Positions 40,044 through 52,594 of a DNA stretch of 64,000 bases are shown in pieces; within the stretch, counting starts at the first letter, position 1, and each line of letters opens with the position of its first letter. The notes beneath the pieces are model-generated. The model was not told where the DNA came from, searched no databases, and saw only the letters and a list, made by a program, of their open reading frames with translations. The stretch lies in assembly GCF_009017415.1 (NCBI RefSeq), contig NC_092404.1, forward strand, positions 248,001 to 312,000, given 5' to 3'. A program made the position numbers and the translations under genes. This stretch comes from Aspergillus flavus. Its lineage: Eukaryota; Ascomycota; Eurotiomycetes; Eurotiales; Aspergillaceae.

Positions 40044-43000
40044 TATTGCATACATGAGAATGGCTTTCTTTAAGGTTACTTTGTCCAGTGCTGGACACTG
40101 GAGAGCATATGTGTGACATTATAATCCTGATATCTTACAGACATAAAATGACTTCAACCACGAATTTCTGCAATTGATACGTAGATTATATATATTAACG
40201 TTGGGCCCGTTGACGATAGCGCTAAATTCAGGTACTCTATCTACCACGGCGCGGTCTGTATAGAAAATGGTCGGGTGATATATTAATTACTACATACTCT
40301 GTCAATCGTGAAGTGAGTTCTGTGATGGGTAGCATCTATCAGCTGAGCCTTCGTGCCCTAATCGTTGTATCGCGACATCGTACTCCGTACAGGAGCTCGG
40401 TATGGTTCCCACCGTGGACATCTCGGATACCGCGCGACAGGCAGTTCTTGTTGAGAAAATGGGGGGCAAGAACTGAAATCAATCTCCTGTGAAATCTACG
40501 AGTAATATATAGTCCTACCGCCCTCAAATAAACAGATTTTGTTGTGTTTGAATCCTCTAATGAGTTCAATTTACTCTTGGTTATCTCATATGTATAACTA
40601 CATTGTACAGTCAATGATGCCGAGAAATATTTCCCAAAATCGATACCGAAGCCGTGGGATTGTTGACTTAGAATTTACATCGGGATTTGTCTGACAGTAC
40701 CGGGCTTAAGATTACTTGTAATTTATGAACATATAATCACAAATCGCCGAGAAACACTAGGGTATCAACCAATTGCATAACTGATAGATTTCCAACGTAG
40801 GATATGATGCCCGCGGAAGAAGAAAGGTGCGCTTGTACAAAGGTATATTCAAGTTCTTCGGATGGGTTCTAAGTGCAGTTGTGGCTGAATCAGTCTTGAG
40901 GGTCATTGGACTTAGAGTAGTATCAAAACGGCCGGAGGAGGTTAGTGAGAGGCATATGAGCACAGAAAGTGACTAGTAAGTAGGGCAAGATAGGACACGA
41001 GAGAGTAGATCACTGCCTCTTGAGATTTGCTCGTGCAATCCTTATCCTTCATCTAGCCGAGATTTCTGTTGGAAAACCAAGTCATATGGCCCTCTTGAAC
41101 TCGCGCGGCTGGATAAAATGATAAGCGCCGCAGAACATCCGCGCTTTCTCAAAATGACCCCAAAGGTTATATTCACAGAACCATGTAATGATACTCTATG
41201 CGAGCAGGAATCTTTAAAATCAGTCTCCGTATTGCCTATATCACCGGGTATGTAGCACCGAAAAGGGGCTGTACTCGTCGACCGTCGCTTGCGGGAGCAT
41301 CCCCATCTTCTGAGACACCTGGGAGTATTCCAGAATTGGATGTAAGTGTTATCTTTCCCGTACGTTCAGTATTTAGAAGAAACAGCCTAGCTTACCTAGG
41401 CAATGTCATGATGTCTTAGTTTCTCCAATGCCTCACGCCACAACCATTAGAGCCATAATTAACATGCACCATTTTCAAATCAAAAGTCGGTTCCGCTGAT
41501 GTTGTTCCGTGATGCGATCGCGATGCCCTCCGGAAAGCAAGGAGCTCGTCGCACTTAAACCCGAAGCCCTTTCACAGTTCATCAATACAAAATTGACGGC
41601 GAAGCTTAACCACGTGTATGACTCGTGAACCTTTGAGAACAGCATGCTGGCTATTGCCTCTAGCAGTAATAGCTTTCTTTGTCTCTCGTACCCTAGATTA
41701 GTTCTATGGTTCTATAATAATCCACTATCCCTGTTTTGTCCCGCGTATAGTACTGCTGATATAGCCCTAGTTTAGGAATAGAACATTAGCGTACCTCCAA
41801 CTGCAAGCGCCCCTGTCTAGGGCATACTTGATCTTGTACCGGAACAAATTTCCCAATATTGTGCTTGAGTAGATTCTATGATTATCCGTGATCAGCGCGC
41901 TCTACGGTAGTCGGAAAAGTCACATGCAGGCGAACTGATGTATCAGGCTAAATCAAACATCCACCAAAACAGTGTGCACCCTTCAGTACAGCCTTTACAT
42001 ATGAGTTCAAGATCGAGTCGGAAGAATCACTGGCTGGTAACTGAGTCACGGGTCTATATTAAAAGATATGGACTACGTAAGTCTAGATGGCTACCAACGG
42101 GGTGTTAACCGGTGGTAACAGTGCCATGGTTCCAGATTCTACTAGGCTTTTGATAGAGCGGGCCCACACGGAAGACCATGACAGCATATAAATGAAGAGC
42201 AGGAACTTGCATGATTGGTCTAACTCGTCCAGAACGTACATTCAACCATCTCAACGGTGGAGTGCCCCCTATATTACCGGAGTTGCACCTCAGACGGGCG
42301 TGGTAAACCATTCAGATGAAACCCCTTGGTTCCGAGACCATACCGAGGGATGAGTCTGTGGCGTCACGGCTCTAATCCGAGAGTGATGGCCAAGTTTACT
42401 ATGGGGGTGTCCTTTCGGTATACAAGTACCAGTACATTCATATTAATAGTGACAGGGGAGGACAAAATTAGCTTAAATGTGGCGCATAGGTTCGCGGAAC
42501 CGTCTTAACTGAGTCAGTAGCATGGGGCGCCCAGTCATATCCGTGATTCCGAGAGTACTAGTTGGATGAGGAGGAATCTTAACTGGCGTTAACTTTCTCC
42601 ACCTCTATGTACCAATTACCTCTTTAAGTTACTCATTCTTCGGAAGGCTCATTTCCAGGAAATCAATTCCTATTACGTTTCGATCCTTGGTTGGTGTGCC
42701 TCGGCAGATATCAGGTAATCAATATCTGTTGGCACACAACCACGACTTCCAGGATACGATGAAGCTTGGCATCCATTCCTGAATCGAGATCCGGTATATA
42801 GCTCAGTTGGCCTATAATCTGTACCGACTCTACCGAGCTGGGAACAACGTCCCGTGTGTAAAAAGCCATTATGATTAAGTTCCGACGGTTTGTGGATCGA
42901 CAAGCCTTGTTTCCGAGTTCGGTAAACTGAAACCCGCTATGATATTGACCCTAAGACCCGAAGACCCTGGGACCCTCACTCTTGCGAACTGACCATGTAG

Positions 43001-43767
43001 CAGACCACTAGGAGTTTTAGTAGAATTAGGCTAATGGAAAAAGAAAAACTAATAGGCTGAATCCTTCCGCGCTGGAGTGGAGGAGAACAAGGATCTTAGT
43101 GGTACCTAAAAGCTTGTATAGCACTATTGGTGTGCCCTGCATATGCCCCCCCCCGTTCGCCCAACGGTTCTGCGTGAGGGCGTGGTGCCAGTAATTACGT
43201 ACTATCATGAGTTTATATCTATCAATGGCATTTTGTACAGTTGCGAGCGTTATGCGAAGAACGCTCAATGGGTGGAGTTAATCTCAAAAGACTTGTATGG
43301 CAAAACGTTGATATCGGAATCGATTGCCCCATCTAAGGTTGTGATCCCGACGGTTGCGACCGACGATCATCCTCATGAGACACCCAACACAGCTATGATC
43401 GACTTCCAGCTCACCCTTCATTTTATCCGCTCAATTCGTCCGTTCAATGGGAATAAAGCAAACTTAAACAATGGTTGGTACCTTGTATACAATGCTCGGA
43501 GTATGCTCGGAGCATGGTGAAGTTCATCCTATTCACCATAACCAGGTTTCAGACTAAGACACCATATGCAGATGAAGATGGGAAAGGGGCCGATGATTAT
43601 GGCAACATCACGAGAAGCATCAACATCTATCATGGCTCTCCTCAGGTATAAGAAGGGGACATCCTCAAGTTCTTTCAAGCCATCAACAAGCACTCAACTC
43701 ACTCAATACAACGCCTCAGCTATCCAATCTTTACCATCCTCTAGTCCTTCTTTCCAAACAAGACACC
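40044..43767. other. 3.7 kb without a recognisable gene
   Basis: The longest gene-free stretch. Weak candidates only: 41198-41419 (+, 73 codons), a coding-like remnant at about 41512-41629 (+), and 43143-43520 (+, 125 codons, no motif, start in a C-run). A GGCTAA hexamer at 43029-43034 fits the XlnR core GGCTAR, but one copy this far (about 740 bp) from the GH12 gene is weak evidence. The last few hundred bases are the GH12 promoter. Confidence 0.4.
43647..43652 (+). promoter_or_regulatory. TATA-like element of the GH12 gene
   Basis: TATAAG lies 116 bp before the GH12 start codon, a plausible place for a TATA box in a strongly inducible secreted-enzyme gene. Position and sequence are seen; the function is inferred. 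Confidence 0.4.
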
Positions 43768-44573
43768 ATGAAGACCTCTCCTGTTGCTCTGGCTCTTTTT
43801 GCCGCTGCTGCCGCTGCTGCATACACTCCTTCTCATCAGCACCAGGCTGCCAAGCGTGCGGATTCTTGCGGCCAGTACGATACGATCAATGTCGGCAACT
43901 TCAAGCTTTACAACAATATGTGGGGCAAGGACCAGGGCACTGGTAGCCAGTGTGTTGGACTTGACTCCTCGGTCAATGACAGCTCCAGCGGCGTCGCCTG
44001 GCACGCTACCTGGAGCTGGTCCGGCGGCGATGGCCAAGTCAAGAGCTACCCCAACGTTGAGGCCCGGCCCGAAACCAAGAAGGTTTCTGACTTGACCAAC
44101 ATCCAGTCTACCTGGAAGTGGAGGTAAGCAACACATACATAGACTGACAATACCATCTGCTGACAGCCTCTATCAGCTACACGGGAGACAACCTCGTCGG
44201 TGATGTGGCGTACGACATCTTCACCTCGTCCACTGCTGGTGGGAACGCTGAGTACGAGATCATGATCTGGACCGCCGCCCTTGGTGGTGCAGGCCCCATC
44301 TCTACCACCGGCTCCCCAATTGATACCCCCACCATTGGCGGTAAAACCTGGAAGCTCTACCAGGGAACCAACGCTGCGACCACCGTTTTCAGCTTCGTTG
44401 CTCCCAGCGAGATCCAGGACTACTCTGGTAACCTGGCCGAGTTCTTCACCTACCTTGCCGAGAAGCAGAGCTTCCCCGCTTCCCAGTACTATCTGAGCAT
44501 TGGTGCCGGTACTGAGCCTTTCACTGGACAGAACGCTGTCTTCACCACTTCTTCTTATACCATCACCTTTTAA
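43768..44573 (+). CDS. Secreted GH12 endo-beta-1,4-glucanase / xyloglucanase
   Basis: Exons 43768..44123 and 44177..44573 give 250 residues. An Ala-rich signal peptide and a short pro-region ending in Lys-Arg (a Kex2-type site) precede the mature domain. GH12 features run throughout: [42 protein letters not shown] (nucleophile Glu near 144), TWKLYQG, and [11 protein letters not shown] with the acid/base Glu near 232. The length is normal for a single-domain GH12 without a cellulose-binding module. It cleaves beta-1,4-glucan or xyloglucan outside the cell; sequence alone does not separate these specificities. Codon use is strongly C-biased, suggesting high expression, unlike the surrounding accessory genes. 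Confidence 0.93.
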
Positions 44574-45167
44574 GCAGCTCGTTTCGAGGGCACACGGGCT
44601 CCAATACATGGCTGAAAGAACCCCTTCTGGTTAGGGTGTTCGGCTTCCAACTGCTGTCCGCATCAACCTTTTCCTTTCTATCTCTTGCCTGTCTTTACCG
44701 CTAGGCTTTTGTATTTATTGAACACTCAATTGCAATTCGGATTCCGTTGTTTTTCGAAGAGTTTGTCTCGCCTTTACCGTAACACTTGACAATGAATCAA
44801 CATAGTTCTGCTGTTGAAGATCAAGAAAACGAAACAAATACCCTTCATAAGACACTTGCACAGTATTCTTATAGGTAAGATTGGTGTCTTTCATAGTTGT
44901 ACCGCAGAGCTTGGAGATTGTTCTCTAGATACATCACCATATCGTAGTTACTTCTAACCGCACAACAACATCTGCTACACTACTTCGAATCTTGACAAAC
45001 CAGATCTAGGCATTTTCGAACAGTATGAGCTCTATGACATAATGTGAATTCTAGGTAAATAGAATATATTGCTAGTCCTTCTATGACCTTAAAATGTCGA
45101 AAGACCTTTTGCAAATACATTTGCTCATGTCTACCCCTTACATGGTTCAAGTGGGCCGAACCCCCAT
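44574..45167. other. Convergent 3' flanks
   Basis: 3' UTR of the GH12 gene and 3' flank of the next regulator gene. No gene seen. Confidence 0.45.
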
Positions 45168-47381
45168 TCATAGCCCCAAGTCCCAGCTATCTTCCAAGCC
45201 AGGCAAAAAAGAGGGCAATGCTGTTAGATCCGGATCAAATGACCATATATCAGCAGGGCCAAGTTCCAGGCGAGCTTCTAGCAAAGGACCCACATCCGTG
45301 GCCTGCTCATGCACCGCGCTTGCCTCCGCCGCATTGCCCACATTCGACGATAGTGCACTATTGGCAGCCAGGTCTGTGCCGGTAGGTTTTGGTGGAACGT
45401 TATTAAGCCGTTGTTGCCCTGGAAGACCACTGCGAGTGCTATAGTCAATGGAAATGGTACCAAAGTAGGGAATGTCAAGTTTGATGCGCCTAGACTGGCA
45501 ATCCATGGGGGGTACTCCGTCGGATATATCGGATTGGGGTGTGTTGTTTCTCGTCGCAACGCTTTTCAAAGTCCGTAGAACGCTAAGACCTCGCGTTGCT
45601 ACCTTGTCGGGCGGCTGTCCCTCTGCCAATGTCTCTAGGCTTGTCATTACGGTTTCGATGGCGGGCCAGTCATTGGAGTCGAGGTGAGATCGACCGGTCG
45701 GTCCGAGGATATTTATTAATAGAGTGACGGCGGCAGTAAAGGCCTGAAAGTCCAGCGACTTGCAACAAAAGCTATTCGCAGTGAGGTGACGGATAGATGT
45801 ATAACATGTAATCATATGCCGGGATGCTTCTAGACAGCTTTGCCTGCTATAGTCATAGCGCCTCTCTGTGCCAGATTCCAAAAGAAGTGGCAGATGAAGC
45901 CAGGCAATGAGTTGATAGTGCCATAACCGAGTCATGAGTTTGGCGTAGGCCTGCGCTCGCTCGAGAGATTTTCCTGGTGGTAGGATAGTTGGGTCCTCAA
46001 CCACCGATAGAGGGTCAGTCGACATAAGCTCCGCATCGATAGTTTGTGTCATTCGAACCATTGAAGGTGTGATTTTGCTAAACTTTTGGTTTCGTTCAAT
46101 AATGGATCCGGCTATACGACAAAGAAGATCCATAGGAGATGAACTGGGTGTCTCGTTCCCGTTCCCCTTTGAATCCAAGGCCACGTCAGTGATGCCATGA
46201 TACAATCCTAGCATCAAAGAAAGGTATCGGTCTGCGTAAATGATATGATTCCAGATATGTTTTGCCCTGGAGACAGATTCAGATTCTTCCATCGATTCTG
46301 GAGCCACTCGGTGGAGCCCGATAATTTGAGCAACGTTGAGCGCCCGGCGATAGCACAACCAGGCGCTCCGCAGTTTCCCATCATTGTTATAAAGTACCCC
46401 TAGAAGTACTAGACACTCCAACCCATCGAGATTACTTACTAAAGTCTCATCAGAGCTGATGGAATGTGCAACAATTTTGACACACATTGCAATCAGTCGT
46501 GTAGGAGAATACGAGAGTCCCAATAATTCAATGTCAAACCCCCGTGGGAGCTGCTGGAGACAAATGGCCACCCATAAAAGAACTTTGGCGAGCACGGTTG
46601 GGTGATTGTCTGAACGGGCTGCCATCGCGCTCGAAAGTAGTGATTCCTCGTATTCTTGGAAACATTGAGCCCTGACGAGCCACCAGGAGCTATTGGCCTG
46701 TTCAAGCCTTTTTAAAGCGCTATCAGATGGTAGTAGATCTAAAAGCTCATGGCGTAGCTTTTCCCAGTCGCGTGTGGTTGCACTATACAATGTGATATTT
46801 GGCGTAGAAACATCCGATCGCCGAAAGCTTAGCTACTTCATGTTGAGCATCTTCCAATGCAAGTTTCGGCCATGATACTTACTACTCCATTGTCAAATAG
46901 TGACAGGGCCGGGGCGTTTTCATTTGCAGGCGTGGCAGCTGCACTACAGTTTAAGCCATTATCATTATGGGTTGCCATAGATGGCAACACCCTTGGCTCC
47001 TCAACACCACCAATAGTGTCCAGCCGTCGCAGAACTCTCTCAAGAAGGGATTCTACGCGCCCAAGCCGATCACTCAGTGACGCACGATCTGCATCACGAG
47101 TATTTTCGGGCTCTGGTAAGTCCTGGCTGCGACAGGTAGTCCCCCTTGCCAGGCATTCGCGGCAACTTTGGTCGCCATCAGAAACAAAATGGCAGCGAAC
47201 CTTACGATGTTTACCTATCTTGCAATCAGTCTGGGGTCACCTGCGAGAGGGGGAGTCCCTCACTTGATCACTCACATTCCCAACAGCTGCGGGTACCCTT
47301 TCGGATTTTCTTCCGAGGGGGTTGCTGGTCTTCGGGCGGGGTTGAGGTTGGATGCTGATCAGTCCGCATCGTCGCACTCAT
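45168..47381 (-). CDS. Zn2Cys6 fungal transcription factor
   Basis: Exons complement(45168..46832, 46883..47214, 47276..47381) give 700 residues. The zinc cluster is split by intron 1: exon 1 ends in KGTRSCWEC and exon 2 continues KHRKVRCHFVSDGDQSCREC...C, completing C-X2-C-X6-C-X9-C-X2-C-X6-C at about residues 33-62. A leucine-zipper-like stretch follows (RLGRVESLLERVLRRL), which may dimerise the protein. The third exon holds the fungal-specific factor domain (AWLCYRRALNVAQIIGLHR is typical). It sits at the left edge of the sesquiterpenoid gene set, beside the efflux pump, so it may belong to the cluster or simply border it. The last intron was placed by frame (acceptor GAAGTAG). Confidence 0.88.
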
Positions 47382-48257
47382 AATTGCACAATAAGGCTAA
47401 TATGCTTGCCAGCGCCTGCATCGGTATCCCAGGGATAAGAGTAAAAGCCCATGTATAAATCAGGAATGGGAGAGTGATGGATGCGAAAGTGGCGCGTCTC
47501 CTTTGTTTGGGTCTCAGGATGAGCCGTTGACCGCCTAGACTTTTTGCCTTATCAATCTGATACCAAAAGTACTTTGTACTCCAAGTAGTACGGCAGAGTA
47601 CAATGTAAAACATCATCAAGTCTACAAATTACCACTATATCTTAGCTCATTAAGCCTGTATGTCTGCAAGTGATAATAGTCCAAATGAATGGATTACCAA
47701 CTGGTACATTTCAAATATATCTACGGCGTTAGAATTTCTATCCTTGGGTACCATTGCTCCTGAGTTTAGGTAGTACTACTGCTAACTTTAGGTACTGTAA
47801 CCCCGAAGCTTAGGCAGCCAATAGCCTACTACTTTTAGTAGCACCATCACCGTCCTATTGGTACGGTAATAAAGTCTTAGACGAACTTAGAGGCTTGACT
47901 TTAAGAATTTTCATAATATATATACTATGTAATTGTATATGCTAAGGCTTTACTAGAACTTGAGAGTCCAGAATAGAAGTCGGTGGTCGGTTGAACTGAA
48001 TATAAAACAGCAAGATTTGGGCAAAATTCCCCAAGTGTTTCAATACGCACGAGGAGGGATTTTCTCATGCAAATATTGACATTATCTATCCAGTACTACT
48101 GACTCATGGTACCAGTATGAGAGTCACTTGATACATGTGCAGGAAACTGGAGGTGGGAGCATTAGTGGGTGAAGGTCCCTGTCGAGAGTAACTGGACCTT
48201 CTAAACCTAGAAAGAATGGAAAAAGAAAATCAAGAAAGAAAAAATGTTTTCCTCTCG
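47382..48257. other. Intergenic, no gene seen
   Basis: Promoter of the regulator and 3' flank of the MFS gene. AT-rich, with small inverted repeats (for example around TACTACTTTTAGTAG near 47830). No gene. Confidence 0.4.
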
Positions 48258-50234
48258 TTATGCGGCGGCGGCAGCAGTAGTTTGGCCCGAGAATTTAATC
48301 CACCGAGTCGCCAAACAGACCACGGTAGCCACGCTGGAGGCGACAACGGCCACAAGGAATGCTGCTTGGAGACCGTTCATATAAGCAGTCAGTATGAACG
48401 GCATTTGCGCGGAGGAGAATTTTTGGCGTAGCTCCGTTGCACCTGTCATCGCAACCTTGACGGCGTCTACAGTTGACGTCTCACTGCGGAGGTTTTTTAG
48501 AAGAACATTGACCATAGCGGATTGGCCGGCCGAGACGAAGACTGATCCCCCCAGGGTTTGCACAGCTGGGAAATGTTAGTTAGTACTGCCTGGATATGAA
48601 GTGTGTGGTGAAGAGCGTACTCAATACCATGGCCGTCACTGACGGCAAATCCTCCGGCGCAACCGATGCCTGCGCCGTCACCACAGGAACTTGGAAGCAC
48701 CAGCCAATGCCAATACCAGCCAACAGTTGGTAGCCTATCCATTTTCCAGAACCGGTATTAACCTCGAGTGTGTACAACAAGCCCGACCCAATCGCGGTGA
48801 GCACTCCCCCAACTAGGAGGAAAGGCTGGGGGTATCCAAACTTGCTGAGGGTAACACCAGATATGACCGTCGAAACACTCTGCGCAAGAATCAAAGGCAG
48901 GTTTCGGATTCCGCTCTGAGCAGCAGAGACACCCGATACCACCTGGAAGTAGATAGGCAAGTAGTATACTAGCAAGAAAAAGGTTCCCGCTAGCAGGTCA
49001 ATGTAGATCATCATGACCACCACATTTCGACGGAATAGGCGCCCGATCATTGCAGCGCGTTCCTTCTGCACCCATTGCACAATGGCATAGACAGCCAACA
49101 GCACGACAAATCCAACTAAAGTTCCAATGACCTTAGAATCACCCCACGACAGCGATATTCCACCCCACTGTAGGGCAAGGACATAGCAAACCAAAGCGGA
49201 AACAAGGATCAAGGTGCCAACAAGGTCCATTTGGAGTAACTTCTCTTTCAGTGGAGTATCTAAAAAGGGCAAGGGAGGAGGAGGTCGGTAGAAGAATAGG
49301 ATGATCCCAGCTGCCAGTCCGCCAATCGGTAGATTGATATAAAAACACCACCGCCAGGTAATATTCGTCGTGAATGCACCGCCAACGAGAGGTCCAATGG
49401 CCGCGGCAACTCCATATGAGGCACCCAGTATTCCGATATATGCTGGCCGCTGTTTAGGTGGTGCAGATAATGCGATAATGGTAAAGGCACCCGAAGAAAT
49501 TCCAGCGCCTCCGACGCCGGTGATAGCCCGTCCAATACAAAGCGCAAGGCTATTTGGTGCGACACCTAAGCGAAAGAGTCATAACTCGTCAGTCTTGACC
49601 GAAGAGACGAACACATCACGAGTTTCAACGTACCGCAAATCAAACTTCCAACCTCAAAGAGAAAGATGGACAACAAGAAGGATGTCTTCAGCGGAAAGTA
49701 CTTGTATGCTTTCCCCCACGCGGCCTGAAAGCTCCCCAAAGTTATGAAAAACGCCGATCCGTACCAACCCTCGTCTTCGATCCCACCAAACTCGTCTGTT
49801 ATTTTTGGAATTGCAGTTGCGACAATGGTCTGAGGTGAAGGTATTGATTAACTCATCGCTCGTCAAATATTGTCGTGCGAGACTGCTTCGCCCGGTGGCT
49901 GAATCGGCTTACCATATCCAACGAAACCTATCCCATTGCGATCAACCGTTAGTTTCACATTGGCTAAACGGATCGAAAGGTCAAGTCATACCAAAAACAT
50001 GCTCATAGCCAAGGCTGTGACGGTCATGAGTAGAGTGAAGCCGCCAGTGCTTGGCTCTTCGGTTGGCGCATCGTCAACCCCGGATCCACTGTCTTCCTTG
50101 TTTCTAACCTCCATAACTTGGGGGTCATGCGAAGGTGAAGCATCTTTGTTGGGCTTTTCAAGTGTCGCAGGTGTCGAAATTCGTGACGACACTGCCGTCT
50201 CGCCTGTTTGCGACGACCGTGTTTTGGTAGACAT
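48258..50234 (-). CDS. MFS efflux pump, DHA2 (14-TMS) family
   Basis: Exons complement(48258..48565, 48621..49565, 49634..49829, 49913..49927, 49992..50234) give 568 residues. A hydrophilic N-terminus of about 65 residues is followed by the DHA2 signature across the small exons: [21 protein letters not shown], then [36 protein letters not shown] and [14 protein letters not shown] (motif C/D region). About 14 membrane helices fit the length. DHA2 proteins at the plasma membrane export drugs and, in biosynthetic clusters, the cluster's own product by proton antiport. Exon 2 is only 15 bp (VSLDM). The Met at 50234 was used; an in-frame upstream codon run without clear signals is ignored. Confidence 0.9.
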
Positions 50235-50384
50235 GGGAACGCTCCAAGCCCAATGTCGCCGATATACGAGTGCGTTAAAGAGCAATACCTAGGGGCATGC
50301 TGTCTGCTGGAGGCAATCGCGCACTTAAAAGAGAAACAAACAATGTTAAAGTCGACACTGTGTTTACCAGACATGTGCATTTCA

Positions 50385-50402
50385 CTCCGCCGGATCGGCG
50401 GG
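50385..50402. promoter_or_regulatory. GC palindrome, copy 1
   Basis: CTCCGCCG-GAT-CGGCGG: two inverted CCGCCG/CGGCGG arms around 3 nt. It lies about 150 bp before the MFS start codon. Paired CGG triplets in inverted arrangement are the usual target of Zn2Cys6 dimers; the binding itself is inferred. Confidence 0.5.
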
Positions 50403-50458
50403 CGAACTTTTTCGCCTTAGAGATGATCATCGACATGGGGTGACAATGTTCCAGATTC

Positions 50459-50477
50459 CTCCGCCGACTCGGCGGAG
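50459..50477. promoter_or_regulatory. GC palindrome, copy 2
   Basis: CTCCGCCGACTCGGCGGAG, a perfect 9-bp inverted repeat around one base. It shares the core CTCCGCCG-N3-CGGCGG with copy 1, which starts 74 bp to the left. Likely operator for a cluster Zn2Cys6 protein (inferred). Confidence 0.5.
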
Positions 50478-51143
50478 CAATGTTCCCGCCAGTGATACTT
50501 ATCGACCTCCGAGTCCTAGATTTCACCAATTCTTCCGTTGTTAAAATGGTGAGCCGTCCTTTACACCCCCTTGGTAACCCCTCAACAAGCCCCTCACAGG
50601 GGCTACTGGTAATATGCATAGAACCCTACGGGTGCAACCTTTAGCAAATCGATACCCCCCATCCACACCAGAGCTCTGTGTTTTCAAAAAAAGAATCGGT
50701 CGAGCTCATTATGTCGTCGAACAGGACTGCATCGGACTATGAGCCTCCCCCATTCTCACAAGGCATCGGAGAACTAAAGGCGAATTTGAAATTTCCTTCC
50801 TTTTATTACGTCGAGAAATTCTCTTCGGGCGGCAAGCACGTTGTTATTGAAGATGCTGGATAATTGGCAGGGGCCTGCAAGGCTCCGGATTCTCACATTG
50901 GCTGAGACGACCGGAAGGAAGAGATCCCAGCAAATAGACAAGATTACGAAAGAATGGTACGCGCCATAAGCTGTCCTGACCCAGTAGCAGATGAGGGGTC
51001 GATAATAGATGTAATTAACTCCGGCTGACAGCATATGCAGCTCGACACAAATGTGGAGCCTCAGGAGACCCAGGCCAGCAATATGAGAAAGATGCCATTC
51101 CCACCAACTGCGGGAATTAACAGACAAAATTTTCATGAAAGCT

Positions 51144-52594
51144 ATGTTTACAACCTTATTATCCGACTCCAAAAATCACAGTTTGGTGGCTGTGGAGGCA
51201 TCAAGCACCCCTCCGGTAACAAATCGATCGCACCATGTCGTCTGTCAACTCTGCCGTCGCAGAAAGGTGATGATCCCTGGACGAAGGCACCAGCTGTAAA
51301 AAGTCCATCGCTAACAGAATCTGGTGTGCAGTTGAAATGCTCCGGGTATAGCCCAAGTTCCTGTCTTCGATGCAGAGAGTCAGGTGCAGAATGTCTCCCA
51401 GTCGAACGAACGCGAAGCGAAAATATTCCTGGTAGACCAAATGGTACGGCCAGGAGAGGCAGATCAATGGCATCCCGACCCATCAAAACCTCTTCAAAGA
51501 TGGGTTCGATGCCGGACCAGTTTGCAGCATCCTTAGAATGCATTGACATCTCAGACATCGACCTGCCCCTTAATATAACCCTCACGGAGTCGGCAGATAT
51601 TCTAGCCGCATCATCGCTCAGTACGCCACTGAGAGAATGCTCTTCAGACACTTCGGGCTCACACGATGCGCTCTCTCTGAACCCATACGAAGTGGGTGCT
51701 TCGGCAAACACCGGCGACTTCCGAATTGATGAGTTTCCCTTCCATCCCGCGATCGGCGCAGATATTGTACCAGAGGGTACCCGTTTCGTCAACCCGGAAA
51801 CATTCAATCTCACACCATCCTCTGAGGAAACCAGGTCATCGTCATGTGAGGCAGCTAACCCTTTATCGAATCCTCTCTCATGGCAAGAGACTTTTGATAT
51901 GATGATACGGAAATCGCGAACGACAGAAGAAAGTTGCCAGTGTACCGATAGAGCACTGGAGCTACTCGATCAGGTCTTTATGCGAGATTGCGATACAATC
52001 GACCAAGTACACAGCCCATATTCGATTACCGCCAATGCCATAGGCGCAATTAAAAGCTTATCGTCTTTACGTAAAGAAACACACGGCCTGGAACACTTTG
52101 CAACGTGCGGCCATTGCAGACAGACACCGGGCTTAATGACCTTACTTGTGCTTCTCTCGGACCGCTTATCCACTAAACTCCAGCACATCCTCGAGATTGC
52201 CAACATTAGAAAGGATGCGCGAACTGGTCAAGCTCCGAGTTTCTCGAGCCAATATCCGCCAACGCTTGCAGAAGATGATAGGCCCCCACAATGCTATGGC
52301 CGAAGTTATACAGCTCAAGAACAAAACGAGGATATCAGAACGAAAGTCACATTGTTCTGTGAGGAGTTTACTCTCGACATGACAAAGGAGAAAGAAGCAC
52401 TGGTTCTGACTTGGTCTCTGCTCGCCATTAAGCAACTACGAAGAATCGTTGCCATACTATGGGCCCGGGCGCAAGAACAGAATAGACGCGACTTTTCGGA
52501 AAATCTGGCACGGATTGGACACAAAATACATGCTTTAGATTCCGCTTTAAAGTCAACATTGACAGCTGACTCGGCACATGTCAATGGTCTCTAG
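51144..52594 (+). CDS. AflR-like Zn2Cys6 pathway regulator
   Basis: Exons 51144..51266 and 51332..52594 give 461 residues. The zinc cluster spans the intron: HHVVCQLCRRRK then LKCSGYSPSSCLRCRESGAEC (about residues 33-62), a compact cluster followed by a Ser/Arg-rich linker as in AflR-type regulators of aflatoxin and related pathways. The middle is Ser-rich and acidic. The C-terminal part has a Cys-containing segment (ATCGHCRQTPGLMTLLVLL) and long helices like the AflR C-terminal domain. Starting at the open-frame Met (51035) would read through the intron and lose the first two Cys, so the ATG at 51144 was chosen. It sits between the efflux pump and three P450s and is the best candidate for the cluster's own activator. 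Its stop lies within the convergent P450 coding region. Confidence 0.87.

Larger units (their letters stand above)
50235..51143. promoter_or_regulatory. Bidirectional promoter, efflux pump / AflR-like regulator
   Basis: A divergent 0.9 kb spacer between the MFS gene (-) and the AflR-like regulator (+). It carries the two GC palindromes listed separately, both nearer the MFS start. A 50-codon open frame from 50711 (+) has no motif. Confidence 0.5.

Noticed and set aside
42785..42860. tRNA-like A box (TAGCTCAGTTGG) near 42798
   Set aside because: No matching B box, and no acceptor or T stem can be folded from the flanking sequence.
48216..48563. Plus-strand open frames at the 3' end of the efflux-pump gene
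   Set aside because: They mirror the last MFS exon and include its antisense Ala-repeat; not coding.
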